DNA of 64,000 nucleotides from Acetobacter malorum (GTDB lineage Bacteria; Pseudomonadota; Alphaproteobacteria; Acetobacterales; Acetobacteraceae). Location of the stretch: positions 248,001-312,000 of the forward strand of contig NZ_JOPG01000005.1 in assembly GCF_002153605.1 (NCBI RefSeq), in the 5' to 3' direction. The position numbers and the translations under genes are program-made. This document shows, piece after piece, positions 46,159 through 54,744 of the stretch. A model generated the notes under the pieces. That model worked only from the letters and a program-made list of their open reading frames with translations. It ran no database searches and was not told the DNA's origin. The first letter of the stretch is position 1, and each line of letters opens with the position of its first letter.

Positions 46159-46830
46159 TCAGGCTCCGTCCTGCATAAGGCAGCCGCGTTCCAGCACAAG
46201 GGCTGGCCGGGGCAGGCGGCGGACCAGTGCCTCATTATGGGTGGCGACAATCACGGTGGTGCCCATGCTGCTCAGTTCACTGAACATATCCAGAAGTTTA
46301 TGGGCCTGCGGCTCTTCCAGCGCGTTGGTGGGTTCATCCGCCAGAATCAGGCCGGGGCGATGCACAATGGCGCGGGCAATAGCTGTTCTCTGCTGCTCAC
46401 CGCCGGACAGGCGGGAGGCCCGGACGCCGAGCCGGTCGCCTAAGCCCACCCATTTCAGGATAGACTGAACTTCATCCGTAATTTCATCTTCCGGCCTGTG
46501 TTGCAGGCGCATGGGCAGCGCTACGTTATCGGCCACGGAGAGGTCCGGCATCAGCCGGAAATCCTGATGCACCATACCGATTCTCTGCCGCAGGCGGACC
46601 AGAACGGAGCGGTGCGTGTGGGCTGTCACATCCTTGTCCAGCAGGCACAGCGTACCATCGGAGGGCAGGCTTTCTACATGCAGCAGACTGAGCAGGCTGG
46701 TCTTGCCCGCGCCAGAGGGGCCAAGCAGCCAGCGGAAGCCACCTTGAGGCACTTCAAAAGACAGGTTGGAGAGCACGGGTGTGCTGGCCTTGCGCTCCCT
46801 GCGCCATGAGACATTGGTGAGACGAATCAT
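46159..46830 (-). CDS. ftsE: Cell division ATP-binding protein FtsE
   Basis: The product of about 223 residues is an ABC ATPase: Walker A GPSGAGKTSLL, Q-loop IGMVHQDFRLMPDLSVADNVALP, signature LSGGEQQRTAIARAIVHRP, Walker B LILADEPTNALEEP and H-loop ATHNEALV. The QDFRL and 'LSVADNVALPMR' segments are typical of FtsE. ATG 46830 (MIRLTNVSW) is chosen; a TTG at 46866 would add 12 residues. It is followed by ftsX and ydcF. Confidence 0.92.
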   Translation of the reverse strand: MIRLTNVSWRRERKASTPVLSNLSFEVPQGGFRWLLGPSGAGKTSLLSLLHVESLPSDGTLCLLDKDVTAHTHRSVLVRLRQRIGMVHQDFRLMPDLSVADNVALPMRLQHRPEDEITDEVQSILKWVGLGDRLGVRASRLSGGEQQRTAIARAIVHRPGLILADEPTNALEEPQAHKLLDMFSELSSMGTTVIVATHNEALVRRLPRPALVLERGCLMQDGA

Positions 46831-47121
46831 GGTGAAAGCACGCTTCTGCCGCAATGCAGCAGACAAAAAGGACGGGGGTTACGCATAAGGTTGACTGTAA
46901 CGGAGGGAGGGCCGTGCTGTCGATCAGAAGCCGCAGGGGGACGGAGTGAAACACTGAAAAAACAGGAAAATGGCGGGCTGAGGTGTCCGCTCTGGCGTGT
47001 CCGCCCGTCTGTTGTGTATAAAGACGGCTCCGCGGCGGCCTGAAAGATCGGGCGCTGAGAGAGTGTGTGCGCTCAGAGAGCGCCATCTTAAGAGAATGCT
47101 GATGAAACGTGTCGGCCCGTC
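46831..47121. other. Divergent noncoding region upstream of ftsE
   Basis: These 291 bases hold no supported gene. A 35-nt region at 47051-47085 contains near-direct repeats GCGCTGAGAGAG and GCGCTCAGAGAG that end with a GCGC-flanked hairpin. TTGTGTATAAAG at about 47013 could be a -10-like element. Nothing can be assigned with confidence. Confidence 0.3.
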
Positions 47122-47529
47122 ATGACAAACCCGCCATCAGAAAACTCCTCCGATTCGACGCCGGAGGCCGCCGGAACAGGCCGTGCTACGCGGGACGATG
47201 AGCGGGTTTTGGGTCCGCTAAGCGGGCTTGCTGCGGCTGGTCCGCAGGGGGCGCGCCCTGCTGTGTCGGACGAGCCAAGCGTGCTTAGCCAGCCTTTCCA
47301 GTTTACGTCGTACGGGCTGAAGACGCGCTCTGAAGACAACACGCAGATTAATCAGAAAGAGGTAAGAATGCCCGCGTTACGTGACCTGATGCTGACGGAC
47401 CGGTTCTGGCGGTGGGCGTGGATTGCCAGCGGTGTGGGGGTTGTGTTGGTCATCCTGTGCGTCTGCCTCTTGTGGCAGGATATTGTGCAGGCATGGCCTG
47501 CGGCAGCCCGGCTGCATCAACCGGGCTGA
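47122..47529 (+). CDS. Small single-pass membrane protein, hypothetical
   Basis: The 135-residue frame has a disordered Ser/Pro/Ala-rich first half and a C-terminal transmembrane helix (WRWAWIASGVGVVLVILCVCLL). No family is recognised. The start is unclear: ATG 47122 has no ribosome binding site. An internal ATG at 47368 has GAGG 6 nt upstream and would give a 53-residue protein (MPALRDLMLTDRFWRWAW...) that is just a short N-terminus and the helix. That version fits the translation signal better. The gene is divergent from ftsE, so a division or envelope role is possible but not shown. Confidence 0.5.
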   Translation: MTNPPSENSSDSTPEAAGTGRATRDDERVLGPLSGLAAAGPQGARPAVSDEPSVLSQPFQFTSYGLKTRSEDNTQINQKEVRMPALRDLMLTDRFWRWAWIASGVGVVLVILCVCLLWQDIVQAWPAAARLHQPG

Positions 47530-47537
47530 GCCGTCTC

Positions 47538-47951
47538 TTACATATTGCGCCCGGCCAGTGTGGCCAGCGTGGCTCCGGCGGCGGCCAGACCCATCAGCAA
47601 AATGCCGTCCCAGATCATGCCGCTGGCTGTCAGCGTGTGGCCTGCCATGGTGAGCTGTTCCGGGATGGCGGAGGCGACGTTGGCAATGGCGTCCCGCGCC
47701 TGCGGGTCTGCCGAGGCGCTGACGTGAGAGACTGCGCCAATCAGCACAGGCAGGGCTTTCCATGCCACACCGGCAATCAGCAGCAGCGGGGCAAACAGCT
47801 CTGCAAGTTGCTGGATAAAGTAGAACACAAAATAGCAGATGGACCACAGGCCCGCACGGGCCAGCTTTAGCCCCAGTGGGGTGGCGTTCTGTGCGTTGGA
47901 TAAAAAGGAAAGTGGCCGCTGAGCCTCAGCGCGGTTGGGGGTGTGGTCCAT
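47538..47951 (-). CDS. Small integral membrane protein, hypothetical
   Basis: The 137-residue product starts MDHTPNRAEAQRPLSFLSNAQNATPLGLK and has a long hydrophobic segment (SICYFVFYFIQQLAELFAPLLLIAGVAW) and a C-terminal helix (MIWDGILLMGLAAAGATLATLAG). I do not recognise the family. ATG 47951 has GAGGAA about 11 nt upstream; an open frame further upstream to 48059 has no such site. It is convergent with the small membrane protein gene, 8 nt away. Confidence 0.6.
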   Translation of the reverse strand: MDHTPNRAEAQRPLSFLSNAQNATPLGLKLARAGLWSICYFVFYFIQQLAELFAPLLLIAGVAWKALPVLIGAVSHVSASADPQARDAIANVASAIPEQLTMAGHTLTASGMIWDGILLMGLAAAGATLATLAGRNM

Positions 47952-48328
47952 AGTCTGGTGTTTCCTCAGCCAGTAAAAGCAGGGTGCGGCGGCGGTCAGA
48001 AACCAACTGGCACGCACAGATTGGCCGGGATTATACACAAGAGCCGCGCAAGCACACACCGGCTTCCCGCAAAAGGGAGGTGCTGTGGCTTTCCTGCTAT
48101 AGGATCTTGTTATAACAATCCGTTTAGCGACCGCCTTTCCCCCTCAGGTAACGCATTCGCGAACAGACGGGGCTGCCGGGAATGGGTTAGATGAATTCAC
48201 GCTCATGAACGCGTAGCCCCTGTGGTCGTGACGCAGGGGCATGATGTAGAAGACGGCAGCAGAAGAAACAGGACACCTGAAAACGTAATGTACGCTCGGG
48301 AACAACAGGTGTGGGATGCGGGATTGAG
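47952..48328. other. Noncoding region upstream of the histidine kinase pair
   Basis: No gene is supported here apart from the small upstream part of the previous frame. It contains the perfect palindrome TTGTTATAACAA (48107-48118) and a CTATAGG element just before it that could be a -10. The kinase promoter should be here. The core TGTTATAACA also occurs at 59287-59296. Confidence 0.35.
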
Positions 48329-50113
48329 ATGACCCTCCGCTCGGGTACTATTTTGCTGGCGGGGCTGGAACCCGCGCAGCGGGAGGCGTTTTCCGCTCTT
48401 CTGAGCCAGCGCGGCCTGCAGGTGCGCTGTGCCCTCAATGGCCGTCAGGCGTTTGAAGGGTTTGAAGACCATTTGCCGGATCTGCTGGTGGTGCCGGCTG
48501 CACTGCCGGATATGTCTGCTGCACAACTGTGCCAGCGCCTGCGTCTGAACGCCGTGACGCGGGGTATTCCTGTTATGGTGCTGGTTGAAACACAGAACCC
48601 GGAGCAGGAGCGCCTGATACTGGAACAGGGTGCTGATGCGTGCCTGAGCAGTCAGGCCGATCCGGCTTTTCTGATGTTTCGCATCTGCACCCTGCTGCGG
48701 GAGCATGAGGAAGATCCGCTCTCACGCATAGGTGGGACGTTCCGCCAGCCCTGTGTAGCGATTGTGACTGCCCCGGGCGGTTTACTGTGGTCCTGGCGCG
48801 GTGAGGGGCGGGATGCACCGCCCGTTCTGTCAGGCCTGTTGCGGCGTAACGGGGCCAGTGTTGTCCTGATTGATGACCCGAATGATTTCAACCTGATGAA
48901 CTGGCCGGTTGGCAAAGACCAGCCGGATTGTCTGGTAGTGGATCTGGGCTGCCCGTTATTTGACGGGCTGGCCTTTGCCCGCACCGTTGAGGCCATGCGC
49001 CGCAGAACCCGGCAGTGCATGCGTGTGCTGGGGATGGTGGATGGCGGGCAGTTGTCCGGTCAGGTCGCCACCATGGCGTTCAGCGCCGGAGTGGATGATC
49101 TGGTGGATGCGGATATCGCGCCCGATTTGCTGGTGGCCCGTATTGGCAGCCTTGTGCGCCGCAAGATGGTGCAGGATGAAACCCGGCGGGAAGAAGCACA
49201 TATTGAAAGCGCGCGTGCTCGTATGGCGCTGGCCGATGCCCTGCGGCGTGTGAATGCAGATCTGGCAGCGGCCAACCGCAAGCTGATTGAGGCGCAGGCC
49301 AAGCTGGTGCAATCCGCCAAAATGGCCTCTCTGGGGGAGCTGGCGGCTGGGATTGCGCATGAGTTCAACAACCCGCTGGCTTTTGTTCTGGCGCATGAAA
49401 ACACGGTGAACCGTAGCATTACCCGCGCCCTGAACGCCGTGCGGGAAGGGGATAGTCTGACGGCGGAGCAGGCGCTGGCCAAAAGTAGTGAACGTCTGGC
49501 TGCGTCTCTCGTCGGGTTGTCCCGCATGCGGGATCTGGTTGTCAGCCTGCGGCGGTTCTCCCGGCTGGAGGAAGGGGAATTCAGCCGTCTGGATGTGCCG
49601 GATGCCATTAGCATGGTGTTGACCTTGCTGGCCCCCAAGCTCGGACAGAACATTCGGGTGGTGTGTGCGCTGGAGGCACCGCCAGATCTGTTTTGTCAGG
49701 CGGCTCTGGTGAATCAGGTTGTCATGAATATTGTCAGTAATGCCGCTGACGCCATTATGGAAAAACAGCGTGAGCATGAAGAGGCCGGCCTGCCCGCAGG
49801 AGAGGAAGACCGGATTGAAATCACGTCCACTCTGGAGCCGGCCACCACGCATACCGGACAGGATTACGTGATTAGAATCAGTGATACGGGACCGGGTGTG
49901 CCTAAGGATCTTCAGGAACGCGTTTTTGAACCGTTTTTTACAACAAAACCTGTAGGCTCAGGGACTGGGCTGGGACTGGCGACAGCGTATGGCGTTGTAC
50001 AGGCTCATGACGGGAGTATTGTTGTGACCGATGCGCGCGAAAATGGCGGAGCCTGCTTTACATTGCGTGTGCCCTACCGGGCCGAAGAGGAGAGGCGCAC
50101 TCATGCTGCCTGA
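48329..50113 (+). CDS. Sensor histidine kinase with two N-terminal receiver-like domains
   Basis: The 594-residue product has two receiver-like domains. In the first (about residues 6-125) the acceptor position reads PDLLVVPAALPDM, so Asp is replaced by Pro and it should not be phosphorylated. The second (about 140-275) keeps PDCLVVDLGCPLFDG. A coiled-coil linker leads to the HisKA H-box LAAGIAHEFNNPLAF (His344) and an HATPase with N-box NIVSNAADAI and G-boxes ISDTGPGVPKD and GSGTGLGLATAYGVV. No membrane helix is seen, so it is soluble. Start ATG 48329; GTG 48311 is possible. The next kinase gene overlaps by 11 nt. Confidence 0.88.
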   Translation: MTLRSGTILLAGLEPAQREAFSALLSQRGLQVRCALNGRQAFEGFEDHLPDLLVVPAALPDMSAAQLCQRLRLNAVTRGIPVMVLVETQNPEQERLILEQGADACLSSQADPAFLMFRICTLLREHEEDPLSRIGGTFRQPCVAIVTAPGGLLWSWRGEGRDAPPVLSGLLRRNGASVVLIDDPNDFNLMNWPVGKDQPDCLVVDLGCPLFDGLAFARTVEAMRRRTRQCMRVLGMVDGGQLSGQVATMAFSAGVDDLVDADIAPDLLVARIGSLVRRKMVQDETRREEAHIESARARMALADALRRVNADLAAANRKLIEAQAKLVQSAKMASLGELAAGIAHEFNNPLAFVLAHENTVNRSITRALNAVREGDSLTAEQALAKSSERLAASLVGLSRMRDLVVSLRRFSRLEEGEFSRLDVPDAISMVLTLLAPKLGQNIRVVCALEAPPDLFCQAALVNQVVMNIVSNAADAIMEKQREHEEAGLPAGEEDRIEITSTLEPATTHTGQDYVIRISDTGPGVPKDLQERVFEPFFTTKPVGSGTGLGLATAYGVVQAHDGSIVVTDARENGGACFTLRVPYRAEEERRTHAA

Positions 50114-52097
50114 ACCTGACAAGCGGTCTGTTGTCCTGATTGTGGATGACGAGCCAGAGATTCTGGTCGCGCTGACGGATCTGCTGGAAGACACGTATGA
50201 GGTTCTTCCGGCCTCTTCGGGGGAGCGCGGGCTTGCGCTGCTGAAGGAACGCTCTGACGTTGCCGTCATTGTGTCCGACCAGCGGATGCCGGGTATGACG
50301 GGGGACGTGTTTCTGGCGCGTGCCAGACTGCTCTCCTCCGCCGGAGCTATTTTGCTGACGGGATATGCCGACATCACCGCAGTGGAAGCAGCTTTGAATC
50401 AGGGGCAGATTTCCTTTTTTGCCTATAAGCCGTGGGATGATGAAACCCTGCTCTCCATGGTGGGGCAGGCGGCCTCGCGCTACCGTCTGGAAAAAGAGCT
50501 GCAATGTGAACAGCTTTTGCTGCGTGGCTTGCTGGATAATCTGCCGTTTGGTCTGGCGTTCAAGGAGCAGTCCGGGCGTTTTATCCGCCTGAACAGCCAG
50601 ATGGCGCAGCAGTTTGGGCGGAGCGTGGATGCGTGCGTGGGCCACACAGAAGAAGAACTGGTGGATGCCACGCGTCTGGAGAGCCTGAAGGACGCGCAGA
50701 GAGTTCTGGACTCTTCCGGTCGGGACCAGCAGATTTTGCAACTGGCGGGACCGGACGGACATGCTCGCTGGCATGATCTGACACGTGTGCGGCTGGATGG
50801 GACGCCGGACGGGACCTCGCCTGCGGGTGCGTCTGCTCTGGAAAATTATTCCATCCTGATAGATCGTGATGTGACCGATCTGCTGGCGATGGAACAGCGC
50901 CTGCGTCAGGCAGAAAAAATGCAGGCCATTGGCACGCTGGCCGGCGGCATTGCGCATGATTTCAATAATCTGCTGACGGCTATTCTCGGCTCTCTTGAAC
51001 TGGTGATGGATCTGGAACCGCCTAAGGAGCCGGGCGTGTCACGCCTGTTCCATAACGCGCTGGAAGCGGCCCGCCGTGGCGGCGCGCTGACGCAGAAACT
51101 TCTGGACTTCAGCAGGCCGCGGCATCTGGTGTGCCAGCAGGTTGATTTGCGGGATTTGATGGCGTCCCTGCAAAGTTTCATGACACAGGGGAAAGTGCCG
51201 GATGAAATTCAGGCCGTGCTGGGCGGGGCGTCTGTCTCCTCAAGCACGCGCTTCAGTACCGTGCAGTTTGATATCCCGTCCACGCCGCTGCCTGTGGTGT
51301 GGACGGATGCCACACAGCTGGAACTGGCGGTGTTCAATCTGTGCGTCAATGCGCTGGATGCGCAGCCGGAAGGGGGAGCGACGACCGTTTCCGTCCGGCA
51401 GGCAAACCGGCCTCTGGGCCTGACGGGCAACGCCACCCACGGGGAAGCATGGGTGGTGGTGCAGGTGACGGATCGCGGTGTGGGGATGACGGAAGAAATG
51501 CAGGCCCGCATTTTTGATCCGTTCTTTACGACCAAAGGCATCGGGCAGGGCACAGGGCTGGGCCTGTCCATGATCTACGGCTTTATCAGCCATTGCGGTG
51601 GAGAGGTGCGGGTGGAAAGCGTGCCCGGTGGTGGCACGTCCATTGAACTCTGGCTGCCCGCTATGGTGGAAAACCGCGCGCCGGTTGCGCAGGTTCGGCC
51701 TGCTCGCGGGGGGCATGTCACTCCTCCGTCTCTGCCCCCGGTTCAGCATGGCGAGACCATTCTTGTGGTGGATGACGAACCGGGTGTTCGGGCGGTCACC
51801 GCCGGTTTTCTGCGTCGTGCCGGGTATGATGTGCTGGAATCTGCCAGCGGCGCGGAAGCCCTGAGCGTAATTGGCGATAAGCCGGATATTGCGCTGGTGG
51901 TGATGGACGTGATGATGCCGGGCATGAACGGGGATGAAGTGGCCCGCCGCCTGCATGATGTGCGGCCAGAACTGCCCGTCCTGTTTGTAACTGGCTATGC
52001 CGACCTCGCCTTACTGCCGGAAGGGGTGACAGTCCTGCACAAACCCTACACGCGGGATGCCTTGCTGGGGGATGTCAGGGCCATGCTGGCCGCATAA
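50103..52097 (+). CDS. Hybrid histidine kinase (REC-PAS-HisKA-HATPase-REC)
   Basis: The 664-residue soluble hybrid kinase has an N-terminal receiver ([10 protein letters not shown], acceptor Asp59 in [11 protein letters not shown]), a PAS-like domain (about residues 145-265), a HisKA H-box [17 protein letters not shown] (His285), an HATPase ([33 protein letters not shown]) and a C-terminal receiver ([11 protein letters not shown], Asp602 in [12 protein letters not shown]). Together with the upstream kinase it forms a two-gene phosphorelay cassette with no DNA-binding output in the window. Start ATG 50103 with GAGGAGAGG upstream. Confidence 0.92.
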   Translation: MLPEPDKRSVVLIVDDEPEILVALTDLLEDTYEVLPASSGERGLALLKERSDVAVIVSDQRMPGMTGDVFLARARLLSSAGAILLTGYADITAVEAALNQGQISFFAYKPWDDETLLSMVGQAASRYRLEKELQCEQLLLRGLLDNLPFGLAFKEQSGRFIRLNSQMAQQFGRSVDACVGHTEEELVDATRLESLKDAQRVLDSSGRDQQILQLAGPDGHARWHDLTRVRLDGTPDGTSPAGASALENYSILIDRDVTDLLAMEQRLRQAEKMQAIGTLAGGIAHDFNNLLTAILGSLELVMDLEPPKEPGVSRLFHNALEAARRGGALTQKLLDFSRPRHLVCQQVDLRDLMASLQSFMTQGKVPDEIQAVLGGASVSSSTRFSTVQFDIPSTPLPVVWTDATQLELAVFNLCVNALDAQPEGGATTVSVRQANRPLGLTGNATHGEAWVVVQVTDRGVGMTEEMQARIFDPFFTTKGIGQGTGLGLSMIYGFISHCGGEVRVESVPGGGTSIELWLPAMVENRAPVAQVRPARGGHVTPPSLPPVQHGETILVVDDEPGVRAVTAGFLRRAGYDVLESASGAEALSVIGDKPDIALVVMDVMMPGMNGDEVARRLHDVRPELPVLFVTGYADLALLPEGVTVLHKPYTRDALLGDVRAMLAA

Positions 52098-52159
52098 CGA
52101 GCGGTTTCCTGCCTGCTGGCCTCTTGTGCTGGCGGCAGGAAGGCTTATCTCCTTATACC

Positions 52160-52765
52160 ATGCAAAGCTTTCAGACAGCCTCCTCCTCGCATGATCCCGT
52201 CGGATGGCACGGGACAACCATCCTCTGTGTCCGGCGTGGCCCGACTGTGGCTATGGCCGGGGACGGGCAGGTGACGCTCGGTCAGACCGTCATCAAGGGC
52301 AACGCCCGCAAGGTGCGGCGTATCGGGCCTTCTGGCTCCATTCTGGCCGGGTTTGCCGGGGCAACGGCAGATGCCTTCACCCTGCTGGAGCGGCTGGAAG
52401 GCAAGCTGGAACGCTACCCCAATCAGCTTGAACGCGCCTGTGTGGAACTGGCCAAGGACTGGCGGACAGACCGCTACCTCCGGCGGCTTGAAGCCATGAT
52501 GGCTGTGGCGGATGCGGAGCATTCCTTTACGCTGACAGGGAATGGCGACGTGCTGGAACCGGAAGATGGCATTATCGCCATTGGCTCCGGCGGGAATTTT
52601 GCCCTCTCGGCAGCGCGTGCGCTGCTGACGGTCGAGGATCTGGACGCTGAGGAAATTGTGCGTCGTTCCATGAAAATTGCCGGGGATATCTGCGTTTATA
52701 CCAACTATTCTGTGCGGGTTGAAACGCTGACAGCTTCTCCTTCAACCGATAAGGCTTCTTCCTGA
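52160..52765 (+). CDS. hslV: ATP-dependent protease proteolytic subunit HslV
   Basis: The 201-residue peptidase has an N-terminal threonine nucleophile: mature form starts [23 protein letters not shown] after an 18-residue propeptide ending WHG (Thr19). Further signatures are [27 protein letters not shown] and [29 protein letters not shown]. HslV dodecamers degrade proteins fed by HslU. The next gene, hslU, begins on the last base of this stop (TGATG). An AGGAAGG lies about 17 nt upstream of the start and inside a hairpin. Confidence 0.96.
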   Translation: MQSFQTASSSHDPVGWHGTTILCVRRGPTVAMAGDGQVTLGQTVIKGNARKVRRIGPSGSILAGFAGATADAFTLLERLEGKLERYPNQLERACVELAKDWRTDRYLRRLEAMMAVADAEHSFTLTGNGDVLEPEDGIIAIGSGGNFALSAARALLTVEDLDAEEIVRRSMKIAGDICVYTNYSVRVETLTASPSTDKASS

Positions 52766-54078
52766 TGGATGCACCGACATTTTCTCCGAGGGAAATTGTC
52801 TCGGAGCTTGATCGCTTTATTATCGGGCAGGCTGACGCCAAGCGTGCCGTGGCCATTGCGTTGCGCAACCGCTGGCGGCGCGCGCAGTTGCCAGAAGCGC
52901 TGCGTGAAGAAGTGGTCCCTAAGAATATCCTGATGATTGGCCCGACCGGGTGCGGTAAAACCGAGATTGCCCGCCGGCTGGCCAAACTGGCGCAGGCCCC
53001 GTTCCTGAAAGTGGAAGCCACCAAGTTTACGGAAGTGGGCTATGTGGGGCGCGATGTGGAAAGCATTGTGCGCGACCTGGTCGAGGCCTCCATCACCATG
53101 CTGCGGGAGGTGAAACGCAAGGACGTTGCTGCCCGCGCCGCGCAGGCCGCGGAGGACCGGCTGGTGGATGCGCTGGTCGGTGCGAGTGCGTCGGCTGAGA
53201 CCAAGAACAAGTTCCGCAGCATGCTGCGGGATGGCCAGCTGGAAGATAAAGAGGTTGAGGTGGCTGTTGTGGAAGCAGCCCCCGCTGGTGGCGGTGAAAT
53301 GCCGGGGATGATGCCCGGGCAGGTCATCAACTTCAGCGAGATGATGAAGAATTTCATGAACAAGGCCCCTCAGCAGCGCCGCCTGAAAGTGGCTGCTGCA
53401 CGGGAGTATCTTGAGCGTGAAGAAGCTGACAAGATGCTGGATAATGAGGCCCTGACGCGGGAAGCCGTGGCGCATGCGCAGGAAAACGGCATTGTTTTTC
53501 TGGATGAGATCGACAAGGTCTGCGGGCGCGCGGCTGATGGCGGCGGGCGCAGTGGCGATGTCTCGCGTGAAGGGGTGCAGCGTGACCTGCTGCCGCTGAT
53601 TGAAGGCACGACGGTTTCCACCAAATATGGTGCGGTGAAAACGGACCATATTCTGTTTATCGCGTCTGGTGCCTTCCATCTGGCCAAACCGTCTGATCTG
53701 CTGCCGGAATTGCAGGGGCGTCTGCCGATCCGTGTTGAGCTTCAGCCGCTCTCCCGTGAGGATCTGCGTCGTATCCTCACGGACCCTGAGCATTCTTTGC
53801 TCAAGCAGTATATCGCGCTGCTCAGCACGGAAGATGTGACGCTGACTTTCTCGGATGGCGCAGTAGAAGCGCTGGCCGAGCTGGCCGCCGACATCAACGA
53901 GCGTGTGGAAAATATTGGTGCCCGGCGTCTTGCCACGGTGCTGGAAAAGCTGCTGGAGGAAATCTCCTTCACAGCGTCTGACCGGAAAGGCGAAGTCATT
54001 CACGTCGAAGCCTCTCTGGTTCAGGAAAAAGTTGCTCCTCTGGCCCGCAAGGGCGATCTCAGCCGGTTTATTCTGTAA
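52765..54078 (+). CDS. hslU: ATP-dependent protease ATPase subunit HslU
   Basis: The 437-residue AAA+ unfoldase has Walker [16 protein letters not shown] (residues 59-66), the pore motif [14 protein letters not shown], an I-domain (about 110-230, variable, with a Gly/Met-rich segment [12 protein letters not shown]), Walker [15 protein letters not shown], and sensor 2 in [19 protein letters not shown]. The C-terminal LSRFIL inserts into HslV. Length is normal. Confidence 0.97.
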   Translation: MDAPTFSPREIVSELDRFIIGQADAKRAVAIALRNRWRRAQLPEALREEVVPKNILMIGPTGCGKTEIARRLAKLAQAPFLKVEATKFTEVGYVGRDVESIVRDLVEASITMLREVKRKDVAARAAQAAEDRLVDALVGASASAETKNKFRSMLRDGQLEDKEVEVAVVEAAPAGGGEMPGMMPGQVINFSEMMKNFMNKAPQQRRLKVAAAREYLEREEADKMLDNEALTREAVAHAQENGIVFLDEIDKVCGRAADGGGRSGDVSREGVQRDLLPLIEGTTVSTKYGAVKTDHILFIASGAFHLAKPSDLLPELQGRLPIRVELQPLSREDLRRILTDPEHSLLKQYIALLSTEDVTLTFSDGAVEALAELAADINERVENIGARRLATVLEKLLEEISFTASDRKGEVIHVEASLVQEKVAPLARKGDLSRFIL

Positions 54079-54521
54079 TGAACGCACCCTTTTTACTGCC
54101 CGAAGAAGACACCGCCGCTGAGGCGATTGACGCGATCCGCGATGAGCTCGAAGTCTTTGATGACTGGATGGAACGCTACCAGTACATCATTGAGATGGGC
54201 CGCAAGCTGCCGCCGTTCCCACCGGAATGGTGCAATGATGAGCACCGCGTGCCGGGCTGCCAGAGCCAGGTGTGGCTGGAAGCACGGGAAGAGGGCGGCA
54301 AGCTCTACTTCGCCGGACTGTCTGATGCCGCCATTGTCTGCGGCCTGGTGGCCTTGTTGCTGCGGGTTTATTCCGGCCGCACGTGTGAGGAAATCATGGC
54401 GACAGACCCGCACTTCCTGCGGGATCTCGGGTTGGTGCAGGCTCTTTCCACCAACCGTGGGAATGGTGTGGAGGCTATGGCGCGGGCGATCCGGTCTGCT
54501 GCGGCATCTTTAAAAGTCTGA
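54078..54521 (+). CDS. sufE: SufE family sulfur transfer protein
   Basis: The 147-residue protein accepts sulfane sulfur from the SufS cysteine desulfurase for Fe-S cluster assembly. The acceptor is Cys61 in RVPGCQSQVWL. The family fold is visible (FDDWMERYQYIIEMGRKLPPFPPEW, LSTNRGNGVEAMARAIRS). The ATG overlaps the hslU stop (TAATG), so it may be read with hslVU, an unusual partner. The rest of the suf operon is not in the window. Confidence 0.93.
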   Translation: MNAPFLLPEEDTAAEAIDAIRDELEVFDDWMERYQYIIEMGRKLPPFPPEWCNDEHRVPGCQSQVWLEAREEGGKLYFAGLSDAAIVCGLVALLLRVYSGRTCEEIMATDPHFLRDLGLVQALSTNRGNGVEAMARAIRSAAASLKV

Positions 54522-54575
54522 GGCACCATTTCCAGTTTTTGGATTATCTCTGGTTGATTGCCGTATGAAAATGGA

Positions 54576-54615
54576 AAAGCCCTTCAGGCCCTGAACGGTC
54601 TGGAGGGCTTTTTTT
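54576..54615 (+). terminator. Terminator of hslV-hslU-sufE
   Basis: AAAGCCCTTCAG (54576-54587) pairs with CTGGAGGGCTTT (54600-54611), loop 12 nt, followed by a T run to 54615. Confidence 0.85.
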
Positions 54616-54673
54616 ATGGGCATATAGTTGTTTTTCACAGGCGGCTTTTGCGGCTCTTAAAGTTTGGTACATA

Positions 54674-54710
54674 AAAAAACCGGCGGCTGAAAACAGCGCG
54701 CCGGTTTTTT
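54674..54710. terminator. Bidirectional terminator after the aldehyde dehydrogenase operon
   Basis: AAAAAACCGGCG (54674-54685) pairs with CGCCGGTTTTTT (54699-54710). The A and T runs allow termination in both directions. It is 34 nt past the stop of the leftward molybdenum subunit gene. Confidence 0.88.
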
Positions 54711-54744
54711 ATAACCGTTTTATCCGTTCAGGAAAAAACCTGCG

